From: Aquanectria penicillioides | Taxonomy: Eukaryota; Ascomycota; Sordariomycetes; Hypocreales; Nectriaceae | Assembly: GCA_003415625.1 (NCBI GenBank) | Contig: PYIU01000006.1 | Span: 310,001 to 374,000 of the forward strand | Length of the DNA: 64,000 nt | Reading direction: 5' to 3' | Part shown: in pieces, positions 44,690 through 55,794 of the stretch | Layout: every line of letters begins with the position of its first letter | Position numbering within the stretch: the first letter of the stretch is position 1 | Made by a program: the position numbers and the translations under genes | The notes under the pieces: model-generated | Database searches by the model: none | What the model saw: only the letters and a program-made list of their open reading frames with translations | Told to the model about the DNA's origin: nothing

Positions 44690-47600
44690 TAGGTATTCCG
44701 TGTATTTTCTCTTACCTCAGCAAACAAGAATCCTTGTTGGTCACAGGTGTGCGAGAGGAAGCGGAAGAATAACTCCCTATAGCCTTGGACAGATTTAGAG
44801 CCAGGCATGTGTGGCCCTAAGGGCAGCCGTGCACTGCTGTTGATGATTCCTTGGCGTACTCGCTCTGTACCAGAAGCGCTATCAGGACCAAGCAGAGCGC
44901 CATCCAGCCACGACAAGAAACTGCCGTCGATTTTTCGTAGCGTTTATCATGGAATCAGCATCCACAAGGCGAAGTAAAATCCACTCTCAAACAAACAAGG
45001 AAAGGAGAAGCCGTCGGAACAGCGAGGCTCAGATGAGTTGTTTCGTGGTGGTAATGAGTGCACGGGAAGGTCAATACAAGGGCCCTAGAGAGCAATAACA
45101 AACAAAGGTAGTGGACAACCAAGTAACCTACACCTGTCAAGTTTTCCAAACCTAGCCCAAACGCGATTGAAGGGCCTAAAAATTAGATTCTTTTTAAAAA
45201 AAAAATGAAACCCGGAAGAAAGATATGTTCCTTGTTGTCAAGGTACATGATGGTCTCGTCAATGATATGATAACCCGAATACAGGTCGTGGGCGGCGCGG
45301 ACGAGGAGGCGGACGACTTGCTACAGGGCCAGCTCTTCAAGCAGCAAATGAATGGCGTGTTTTCGTGTAGGAATAGAGTAGACAAGGGTTGAGTGGGTGA
45401 TTCTCTTCTTTAGAAACGTAGTAGATTGTGTTAGGGGCCATAGGAGGGAGTGAAAACTAAGTTTGGGGAGAGCCCCCAGATTCCACGACAAAAGGAAACA
45501 GAAAAAAGTCAAACGGAAAAAGCAGCGGGTCAGACGATACAAGGTATATTTATGATGGTAGATTATCTTAAACGGCACGTATTGGCTAGCGGTTCCAACT
45601 TGGGTAATGCCGTAGTTGGGGAGCTGTGTGACCAGAAGTGCTGGGTGTTCTGCAGCGGCCATTGGAAGACGCCGAGGTGGACGAACTCTTGCAGAGGTAG
45701 CGCAAAACCTCCTGTCACCACATCATTGAGAAGTACACATGGGTCCTTCGACCGTCACAGGCATCTTCTGTTGGGAGTCGCACCATTGTTGTATAACAAC
45801 CATGTGCCAGGTGTCACTGCAAGGTCCGCGAGGGGGTGATGCTAGCACCCGTGAGCCGCGTACTGATACAACAGTACGGCAGCAATGTTGCCAGATTTTC
45901 CCGTGCAAGCTTCTGAATGAGCAGACGCCCATCTCAAACGTAAATTAGGGATGCTCTGCATAAGAAAACCAAGGAGATGGCCTGGACCTCGGATTGTTAT
46001 TGATGTTGTCGAAAGAAGACGAAGAAGAAGCAAAAGAATAACAAGAATAGCAATTAAAAGGGAGCCCCTTTCCCCCCTCCATGACCAGCCCCATGAAGAC
46101 AGTATCCTCATTTCAAGGCAAGATAGGTGAAAATTATGGCATACATATCTTTTTGAGTTAGTGAAAATGTAGATTTCCTGATGGGCTGCCACTCGAATAA
46201 AACCCGCTCTCGTGCCTCTGTCTTAAGGGGCGAGCTACCTGACGAAGCCGACAACCAAGCCTATGCCAAGGTGACCACTCTGGCGGGAATTTTTAATCTA
46301 GAGGTAGAGGAACACACAAGGTAATGAACCATAGTGGACGGCACAAGCCAAGCCATGACACAGCCTCGAGTGGCGACAGCCCAGTTGTAAGCGAACCGCG
46401 CTTGGACATGCTTGGGGTCCGAATTCCAGACTTGGATACCTAGGTGGTGGACATTATCGAGAAATGTCATCCTGGTCCCTTGTACGACGGCAAGCAAGAA
46501 CGGGTACGAATTGCTCTGTCTCTGCTGATAAGCCGACACTTGGGTCATCTAGTAGAGGAACCTTGGACACCAATCGCACAACGTCGAAGCCCAAGGAAGT
46601 AGCCATTGTCTCGCTTTGTTGATTTTTCTGTCTTTCTCTATTCTTGCCTTGTCAGGGCACTTTGCCTATACCGTATTTCTTCACATCCGTACACGGTGTA
46701 GAGGCAATCGGTGAAATATGCCCACCATGCCACGGCCTGCCGACTAGATGTCGGCCCGCTGGAGAAAGTAGCTGGATGTAGCTGAGGGAACGAAAGAAAA
46801 CAATTGAAAATTATTAGCTCTGGATGCATGAGGGACCCTTCCTCTTGGTCTATCCTGGACCTCGCCCGTCTGCACTCCAGCGGCCCATTGTAAGGCCTGT
46901 GCTTTTCATGTTGGGTCAGCAGATCTATGGACGAGAGCTGCATCCTGGCCTGCGAAAATGGGACCGCGTGTTTAGTTTTGTTTCGTCCTCAGCAGCGTGT
47001 ATGTTCCGCCTGACACATGGTAGAGGAGGGCTACTGTTCTATATATCTGAGCGACGAATTCATCTTTATCTTATGGAGGCGGGATACTCCTTTCGAAAGC
47101 CCTCAGGCGCGATCCTGGTGAGGGGGGCGCTTTGGAGCGGAGCAACTCCACCGATGGATAGCTGAAGCGGAGTGAGAATAGTCAGCCGGAGGGGGTCCGG
47201 GTGAACCCAGGCACGACGGACCAAACAAAAGAAAACAAGAAAGCAAGGAAAAAAAGCCCAGGATGATTGTTGTACAACAAGGTTGTCTACGACCCCATAT
47301 GGTCTTGGTGTGTCGGTTCCGTGTCAAGGTGCCTGCGAGGTCGAGGCTAATCCAGCATCGGAGACGGCTTATGCTCCGAAGTGGAGCGATGGCGGGCTTG
47401 CAAAAACGCAAGCCTGACGGTCAGCATCATTCTCGACCAATCATGGCCGCCGGACCGCTTTCGGTTTCTGGATGCACCTTTTGATACATCAGGGTCGGGT
47501 GCCCGATGGAACACAGTCACGATCTCGTCAGGTTCACATGACCTTGCACGTGGTGTGTGGGTTAATTCAAGGTAATTTTGGTCACATGACTACGCGAGAT

Positions 47601-47801
47601 GGCCCAAACGCGCTTGCTTGCATGCGTGCCCCTCCATACCTGCAGGCAGAGAGGGATGTAGACCAGGAGGCATCACCACGGGTTTGACAAGTGAAAAACA
47701 ACGCACCATTCTTTTCTTCCTCACAAAGCTTCCCATCGGCCGAGTCTCTATCCGACAACCCGTTAAGCCGCCGTAGTCCGCCGCAGAACTCCGTCGCACC
47801 T

Positions 47802-48537
47802 ATGGCGGAACAAATGTCCACCCCGCGAATCACGTCCGCCTACCTCGACAGCTTTGTCGGCCGGAATGTCATACTTGTCGGCAAGGTCACTCAGCTTCTA
47901 GGCGACCGGGCTGTGCTTGACTCTGACGGAACTGTCACAGTGCTTCTCGACCGCGTAGGTCTCCCACCCTGGCGCGGACCCTTGACACCCGGATTCTGAA
48001 ATCTCGATGCATCACATCACATCACATGTCCCCACAACAGCCAACCCAACCTATCTCAGCTGATGCCCATGCTGATTGTCACCCAGAATGCACACTTGTC
48101 CAATGGAAACGCCGCCCAGGTTATTGGAAAAGTGAACCCTGATCTTTCTATCAAAGCTCTGTCGTCTAGCGACCTTGGACCTAGTTTGGGTAAGTGCATC
48201 GAATCGACACCCTTGCATGATGCCTCGTGTCGCCGCATTCTAGCGTCATAATGAGTCCGCCCCAACATACTATCATCCTAGACCCTCAACATATGCCTCG
48301 CATTGGGAGCCTTCTGCTTTACTTGCTATATAGCCTGGCGAGTTGAACCCTTGAAGTTGGTCGCACAAGGCTCTGGTCCCCCCTCCCCGAATCCCCCGGT
48401 CACCCACTCGCTTTGCTCGACATCTCCACCCTCCGTGACACTCGCGCTAACACGGCGGCCTCCTAGATTTTGGTCTTTATACTTCAGTTGTCGAGGCCAC
48501 CCATCGCCACAAGGCCATATTTGTCTCGGAAAATTGA
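47802..48537 (+). CDS. replication protein A 14-kDa subunit (RPA3)
   Basis: Three exons (47802-47954, 48087-48189, 48467-48537; introns 132 and 277 bp) give 108 codons. The sequence starts MAEQMSTPRITSAYLDSFVG and continues VILVGKVTQLLGDRAVLDSD, NAHLSNGNAAQVIGKVNPDL and VVEATHRHKAIF. This is the single OB-fold of the smallest subunit of the heterotrimeric single-strand DNA-binding protein RPA, which serves replication, repair and recombination in the nucleus. The C-terminal helix mediates trimer formation in known structures. The second intron, 277 bp, is long for this window but has a CTAAC branch site (48446-48450) and a TAG acceptor. Met at 47802 is the first plausible start; the Met four codons later is an alternative. 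Confidence 0.88.
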
Positions 48538-48771
48538 CTGGGTCGAGGAGATCGTGGGCCCTACACGCCGCCCGCCCAGCTCGCTTTCACTCCTCGTATT
48601 GCCCAGTCTTCACCCATCTTGATACCACATACCCCTCCTTCAACGCGCCATGATCATTCTGCACAGCATCACCCTTATCGTGGTCTTTACCAAATTTCAA
48701 ATGCAGCCATCCCCGACCCGGCGTCTCCTGCGGGGATCATACCTTCTGTAACGGGAAACACCGAACAGCAG

Positions 48772-49353
48772 ATGAGTTCCCGGCAAGCCAGCCGCCAATC
48801 TAGCCTAGACTCGTTTGCAAGCTTCTTGACCTCCAGCTCTGATTTGATCTTCGCACGCGAGGCTCCCGCCCCTGAACCCTCCATGGCGACATGCTCGTTG
48901 TCCTTGGAATCATCATCCCTTGGGGGCCATGCTGTGCATTCACCACCTCGAGACCCCGAATATCCCACACAGGTTGGAAGCTCAGAACCGTCACCCATTA
49001 TCCCCTCTGCCCAGCCGTACACCCAACTTTACACCCCCGCGCAGCCACTTTCTTCTCAGTCATTCTCGATTGCAGAATCACCCGCCCTGCTTCCGTCTCC
49101 CCCGTCAACCCAGCCCCGGGGCCCTGATTCCCCAATCTCACCCACAACCTCACCCGTTTCTAGCACCCATCAGCATGACCAAGCAAACCTCCCCCGCCGC
49201 CTTTCAAGCTCATTTGCACCGGAATTAGACAACTCTGAGCTTTTTGATTCAATCCTCGATGGGATCGCCCGCATCCACGTAACCATGATGCGAGACGGCG
49301 CTGGACGGTGGCGAATCAAGAGAACTGAGGACTGGGAAGATATCAGATCCTAG
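48772..49353 (+). CDS. Ser/Pro-rich hypothetical protein
   Basis: An open frame of 193 codons from the first in-frame ATG (MSSRQASRQSSLDSFASFL); the frame stays open about 150 bases upstream without an ATG, so a missing 5' exon is possible. Residues 1-145 are Ser/Pro/Thr-rich and look disordered. The C-terminal 35 residues look structured (LFDSILDGIARIHVTMMRDG, then RWRIKRTEDWEDI). No known domain. It follows RPA3 on the same strand with 234 bases between the coding parts. Confidence 0.6.
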   Translation: MSSRQASRQSSLDSFASFLTSSSDLIFAREAPAPEPSMATCSLSLESSSLGGHAVHSPPRDPEYPTQVGSSEPSPIIPSAQPYTQLYTPAQPLSSQSFSIAESPALLPSPPSTQPRGPDSPISPTTSPVSSTHQHDQANLPRRLSSSFAPELDNSELFDSILDGIARIHVTMMRDGAGRWRIKRTEDWEDIRS

Positions 49354-50129
49354 GAGGTAGGGATTATCCCCCAGTACAGTATGAAACATAGCATGGTCCT
49401 CACGGTGCGCCACATGGTTGGTGGATGAGTGCACAGAATCTCATAGAGAATCTCAGCAACGGAGGGCCTAGGACGGTAAATGCACATGAATGGCTTGGCC
49501 TCGCAGGCGTCTGCGTCTGGCGAGCCCACTGGCGATCATTCCGGGGGTCTCGGGACCTTGCCGTTACTCGCTCTGGCTCTCGCCCCAAGGCAGCCGCATA
49601 CCAAGGCGGCCGTGCTAGATAGCACGCAGGTCTCAAATCGTACGCTACAGCTTAATAGATGTCCATGCTAGTAGCTTTGGTCGTCGGTGGTCCCAAGTTC
49701 CACTTTGGTTGCCCATTGTGTCGTTGGCGAATCGTGATGGTTTTCAAAGGCAAGTTGTGACGTCCCCGATGATGCCGGCCCTGCTGCACATGTCCATCTC
49801 AATGCCGTGAACACCGCGCCTACGAGACCGCAATCGACATATGGAAAGCGGGAGACATAACAAACAATGCCCAATCTTTCCAACACAACGGCGTAGTGAA
49901 GTGATTCTTTCATATGGATTACTGGTCTGGTAATTTATTGAGCACCCTGCAGCGCCGCTAACAACGCCATGCCCCGGTTCGCGGTGGCTAGCCCCCGGTC
50001 CCCCCCGGCTTTGTTTCCTTGAACCCCCTCCTCCCTCACTTCGCACACCCCCTCCCCCTCCCCAAACTGCGCCCCCAGCCGCTTTGCTTCTCATCCCTTG
50101 TCCCTCAAACCGAGGACCCAGTTCCTCTA
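49354..50129. other. convergent spacer before the RhoGAP gene
   Basis: 776 bp between convergent stop codons; short open frames without support. Confidence 0.5.
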
Positions 50130-53100
50130 TTATCTGTCCTCGTCCGCACTTGGCCATCTTCCACAAGCAACAACTCTTGCGCCGCCATCCCAGATTTCTA
50201 CTGCGCTCTCATCAACGGCCCCCCTTGGTATTGTGTCTTTCCAGCTTGTAGACTCCCATCCGGCAGATACGCTCTGCAAACACTCTGAATCTCTACCCGT
50301 AGGTCCATCTGTTAGACCTCCATGAAGACACTTTCGAATTCTCGCTGTGACAACCCCAGCATCTTCGGTCCTTCTAGAGCCGTCGCTCTCCTGGCCTTCA
50401 CTGTCCTGCTTCCCAGCGCACCTCGATTCGGTCAACGCTGATGGTTGGCCGCGATTGCCTGCCTCAATGCCAGGCCCCTTACGCCTAGTTGAGTCGCTTC
50501 CTAAACTCGAATCATTGCTCCGACGACCTACTGCAACCGCGGCCGCTCTTATTCCCCTCAACCGGGCTGTGAACCTTTCAAACACCTTTACTCTACGTTC
50601 TGCCGCCTCGGCCCTTTCCTTCCACATTAGTGCCTCTCTTTTGGCTTCCCGCAGTTGTTGACTAAGTGTCCCTACTTCTGCGTTCTCGTGTAGCTCAAGT
50701 TGCTTTCTCAGATGTGCTGCTTCTTCAGCCTTTGAATCCAGCTGGCGTTGGAGACTTCGAATTTGAGCATGCAATAGTGTCGTGCTTCCGGGACGTGGAG
50801 TGGGTGTCGTGCTTCCCCTGGGAATCTCCAGAATGTCGGAGTCTTGTCGTATGTTTGATGTAGATGACGAAGGCCGGAGCAAGTTTAGATGTTGCGCAAT
50901 AGGGGGCTGTTCCGGACAAGGTACCATAGTCCCTAAGCTGGGTGGGTTCTTTAGTGACATTTCCATCGTTCTATCTGATGCCGGTCCTCTTGGTGAAGCT
51001 TCAGATTGGGACTTGTCCTGCTGGGGCTTTTCTAACCCAAGGCCCTGGCGTGACTTCTCTGATTCCTTGATTGATTCTACTCGCAATGCCAAGCTTTCGC
51101 TAATGGAATGCGATAGTTTCGAATCAATGACAGAGCTGGTTCGCTGGCTTTGTGGACCTGACTGATTCCGGGCGTGGTGTAGTAGGTGACTCGAAGACGA
51201 CAACTCTGATGGACTATGCGTCCTCGCCGACCCTAACCTTATCGAACGACAAGAATTCTCAGGCCACTCTTGGGAATAATGCGATATCAAACTTTGGGTC
51301 CTGCTCTCTTGCTTCTCCACAGGTCTTTCTCCTTCAAACATTGCTGCCATGGCTTTTACGGCACCTTGTTTGCTAGCCACTTCGGTCACGCTTGGTCGAG
51401 CAGGTGATTTCTTTGGCGGCCGTGGAACATTGTTCCACATTCGAGATTTTCCAGCTGCCAAGGATCTCATAGATTGGGGCGTCCTACAAGGGAACGTATC
51501 AAAGTGGTTGGAAGGCGGCACAGGTCTTGTAGGTGTCGGATGTATAACCTTTTGTCCCAAGTGGTCAGGAAAGTTTCTGATACTTGTATCCTTTCTCTTG
51601 CTCTCACCAAGAGTTGATTGTGTTGGTCTCGTCAATCCAGGAGAAACTCGCTACGTTTCTGTACTGGTTCCTAGAGGAGCTTGGTGACCAGAAATATTCT
51701 GCCCAGAGAGACTTGGCGGTACTCGCATTGCAGCATAGAAGTGTTTTGGTGCTGCATCCAAATCGACCCGGTCATGGGGATCGAGACCCTGGGTGGTTTT
51801 GCGCCGATTCGCTTGCCGGTTCTCGGAAAGGAATATATTCTCATTAACCTGCCCCGTCTCAGCAGACATGGGGCTTGGTAACCGCCTTAAGGGGCTTTTA
51901 TATCGCCCATAGTTCTCTGATTGGAAGTTGGACTGAGACCCTGCTTCAAGAGAGAGTGGTTCCCGAGAGACGTCGGTACGCGGAATGCTCCTTGATTTAG
52001 AAGGGCTTCTAAACACCGGTCCTTTATCCTTTGGTTTGTAACCGTGGTCTAAGCCAGCAAGCTTTTCGTCATCTTGGCTGGTGAATGAAAATGCCCGCAA
52101 TGACTTCGATCTTTCCAAACCATCAACATTAAGGTTTTGACGGGCTTTTTCGTCGCTCTTCTCCCTCCCCGCCTTCTTTCCTCGTTGCGCCCTTCTCCTC
52201 TCGATTGACAGGTCTTTAGAGTCGGGTGTTCTATCACGTTCATCGTCGATACTGGAAAACTGAGATTGCTCCTTAGTATTTGAAAATTCGGACTCGGATC
52301 GACGTTTTGAGGATGTACGGGGAGGTATAAGTTCGATAGAAGCTTTCGAGCTATCTAACATAGTGGATTCTCCCCGTTTGCTCGACGAATTCGACATCAA
52401 GCGGCTGCTAGCTCCGGTAAGGGCATGCCTACGGTATCGTTGGTATATAGAGCCTTTGGGAGAATCAAGATTGGTCCAAGAACTCTTGTCCTTGGGTCTG
52501 TCAGGAGATGAAATGTGTGAACCGGAGCCAGGGAGCCAGGCTCTGTCACCATGGGTTGGTCGTGCATAGTTTTTCCGATGCTGTACCTGGCCATTATCGG
52601 ATTTCTCTTCCTCAACGGTACTCTCTTCTGCCGTTGGGCTTAGGACGTTAAGGCTTGGCCGTGTTCCAAGCTTGTTTGATGTGGAGCTTTTCTTCTTTCG
52701 TAGTCGTCGTCGGGTCATGGTCAGCATTGGTGTGTCCGGTGGTTCTGGGCTCTCATTCAAGTAAGTTTGGTTCGCTCCAGGTTTGTCTATTACATTACTT
52801 TGTCTTCCTCTTTCTTGATCTTGGTTCCAGTCCGTGCTCTTATGAGCCGCGAACGAATCCGATGTTGACTGACGGATGGAGTCGGTTTGGATGCTGTCAA
52901 CCGAAAGCACTTCCCTCTCGCACCTCATACCGACTGATTTCATTTGACGTACAACATCTCTCCAGTTCGTTATCAGCATCTCAGTAATGCTGTTTGCTAT
53001 TAGGATCTTGTTGACACTCGAAGAAGCAGGAATTTTGGTTTTCGCAGCCCCAGATTTTCGACCTTCCCGTCGCTGCTTGAGTGGGCTAAGGGGTAGAAGC

Positions 53101-54395
53101 AGAAGCCCCAAATCAGGAGTTGCCAACTTCGTGGAGTAGTTATCCAACATGTCGCCCAGAAGCAGGGGCCCAAAGACTATTCCAAGCGCGCTGTATCCCA
53201 TCAAATCACCAGTTGGAAGGGGTCGACCGCCATCATCCTCTCGAGGAGTTACTTCTGCAACGCGGCCAATCAAGCTCAACAATCCAAACACAGCACAAAC
53301 AAGTTCTCTTCTGAACTGCGACTTGATGGTTGCGATGGCCAGTGCAATGAGACGAGCTCGAACTTTGGTTTGTTTTGTTCTAGGGAATTCGGGATCTCCG
53401 TGAAGTTGTGAGTGAATTGCCACCAGAGCATCGAAGATGGACAATGATCCTAATATGCCACCTGGCAAGGCGGAAAGGATTCTTTTGAATGTTGATGCAA
53501 CATCGTGAACTGAGACTTGAATATGCATTGGCAAATTGGCAGAGTGGACGGTGCCTGCGACACGGATCCCGCCCTTCTCTGAATAGCAATAATAATCGAA
53601 CAGGGTATTCACAACTCTTACTGATCCTGGGATACGGAATATGCCACGAGTTGCAACATTTTGAGTCAGATAATGCGCCGTGGCACGGAGACAGGTCGGG
53701 AGGACCAAAGCGGATGGTGCATGCTCTGGTGGAAGGTACAACACGCTCCTCCCACTCAGCCGAACCATGGACTGAAGGTCAAGAGGTTTTGGAGGTTCGC
53801 GCCGTGGATGGACGATATTGTGGGCAATATCAGAGACACTTCGCTTATGGCGAATTTCGAACATTTGCGATTTCGGCGCGGTTGTGAACTGACTGGACGT
53901 GGATCTTAGTATCCGATAGAACCACCCTCGCTTTTGAGGACTATTAGACCCATCGCCCTAATAATAGATGAGATTATATTCCCAGTCATGACGTACAGGA
54001 TTGGGAGATGTACTCACAGGTTGTTTGAGGTCGAACTTATCAACCACCAAGATCCGCACGCCGTGCTTCCAGTCATATCAGCTCCCAGGGTTTTCAGACG
54101 TTAACTTGGATTACTTTCGTACCTTTTTTGCAAGTCTGTTGTATTCTTGAACAAAGGCTGCTCGGCTTTCCACTTTATCGGTATCGCTCAAGAGCCCTCG
54201 CTCGCCGCTACTTGTTGTCCATGTCCGGCTGCTGTGAACGAGGCGTCCCTTGTCAGGGATGTTTTGTAATGTAGTACTCCGTGGAAATGGAAACGACCCT
54301 GTTCCAGTGCTCGCGGACGGGAGAATTCGATGCGATGGGGCTGCAGTTGCATCGGAGGGATATCGCAGGCGGTCGGGCCGCGATGGCGGATCCAT
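50130..54395 (-). CDS. Rho GTPase-activating protein with C-terminal coiled coil
   Basis: Four exons (54395-54123, 54065-54018, 53957-51723, 51650-50130) give about 1358 codons. Exons 1 to 3 join through clear 57- and 60-bp introns: the exon 1 end NRLAKK continues to HGVRILVVDKFDLKQP and then GDGSNSPQKRGWFYR. The RhoGAP domain covers about residues 165-400, with the arginine finger in ATRGIFRIPGS (Arg about 215) and the FGPLLLGDML block. Such domains switch off Rho-type GTPases that control polarity and actin. The middle 600 residues are Ser/Arg-rich and look disordered. A coiled coil lies near the C-terminus (LRKQLELHENAEVGTLSQQL, then EALMWKERAEAAERRVKVFE). Between exons 3 and 4 there is an in-frame TAG at 51653-51651. 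A 72-bp intron (51722-51651) would remove it and keep the frame, but its donor (GTACCG) is weak. The start is at MDPPSRPDR; a Met at 54479 is also in frame. Confidence 0.85.
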
Positions 54396-55794
54396 GGGAG
54401 AAGAGTATGTGTGCGGCACCGAAGAGCCGTGACGCCCAAAGCGGACTTTGGGGAAAAAAGGATGGAGGTAAATCTGCAACGAACTGTTTGGTCAAGCGAG
54501 GGCAGGATATACTAGTAAACTAGTTGGAGGCGGCCTTTGAGGAAAGACGGCCAGGTTCACGTGTCAGAGCAGCGCGCTTGTTGACATGGCAATGGCAGAT
54601 CCATTGCGGCTGGCTCAGCAGAGAAGCCGACGGCGAGGGGGAAGGAAGACGACGAGGTCGCCAGGACCACGTCGAGGATTACTTCCAACTCTTATATTGC
54701 TTCTCCCGGGATGCAGGCGCCGACAGCCTCACTCAGATCTGCACTGACGACACAGCCTCCCAACCGGAGGATGGCAACTGAGCTGCCCTTGAATCGCGAG
54801 CAGACGGCGCGTGGTAGGAACGTAGAGAAGGCACCGCGAAGGGATAGGTTTGGCGGGGATTATTCGTTGTCGACGTGAGGTCGGACGGGTGAGATGGAAG
54901 TGAGATGAGGCGAAGTTGGAGACGGCAGCAGCAGCTGTCGTCAGGATGCAGCCGGGCCACCAACAAGGGAGCGCCGCACGACATCCGGCACCTGACCAAC
55001 CCGCCAGGTAGCCACCCGGTTTCTGAGGCACCCTGCAGCGGATGCTCGGTTTGAGGGTACCAATGACAGACGGGAGAGCAGCCGAAGGATGCACTGGATG
55101 AGAAGGCCTTGCATGTGGTGTGTGTGACGGGCAGCGCGCTAGATGATGGGAGAGCTTGCGAGCACGATGCACGTCGGGGCATAATCTATCAGCCCTCTGG
55201 AGCAGAAGATATTAATTAGATACATATGTCAGCATCCAGAAGCCGAGGCCATAAGATGCGTGCGTGGGCAGGTAGTTTCATCCATCCATCCATCCACTCA
55301 TCCACTCATCCACTCATCCTTCCATCCTTCCAGTCGTCTTCGTCGTCGTTGTCGTAATCAGTTTGACATCCAGAAACATCGTAAACCAAAGCGGGCATGG
55401 TGGGTATGGCGGGCAGTCCAGGTAACCATAGAGGGAGGGAACACGAAGGAAACCGACACATCTAACCACTCTGCCGGCCAAGGAGGGTCGCATCGGGAAA
55501 ACGAACGAGAGATAGCCAAAAGGTCAAAGAGGCATCATTGGCACGCCTCTGTAGCAATCATCAGCGTGACATCGGGGCGTGCCACGCCCACCCCCGGCAG
55601 TCTATAACGAAAGAACAAACTATGCAACACCATGGTATTCCATCCATTGAGATCCCCCGATACGCCATTTAGATGCATCCCCGCCGTACCCTGACTGCCC
55701 CTCATCCTCTCTCGCAAGGAAACCCCTTCCTCGGCTGCGGGCTTGTGCAATCGTGGGCGTCATCGTCATTTCCGCCTTGGGCAATGTAATCCGG
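54396..55794. other. spacer between RhoGAP and SNF4
   Basis: 1.4 kb without a supported gene: the RhoGAP promoter side and the SNF4 3' side. A CATC/CACTCATC tandem repeat lies within. Confidence 0.5.
55279..55330 (+). repeat. tandem CATC / CACTCATC repeat
   Basis: Tandem ATCC units followed by three CACTCATC units, outside coding sequence. Confidence 0.85.

Larger units (their letters stand above)
44085..47801. other. 3.7-kb gene-poor region
   Basis: Left end is the presumed bZIP promoter. It holds a 7-bp tandem repeat and a long CT tract (listed separately). From 44.9 to 47.7 kb only short overlapping frames are present, none with a recognisable domain. The last 300 bases are the promoter and leader of the RPA3 gene. 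Confidence 0.45.

Noticed and set aside
44473..44772. Ser/Leu/Phe-rich frame of 99 codons
   Set aside because: It is the translation of a CT tract.
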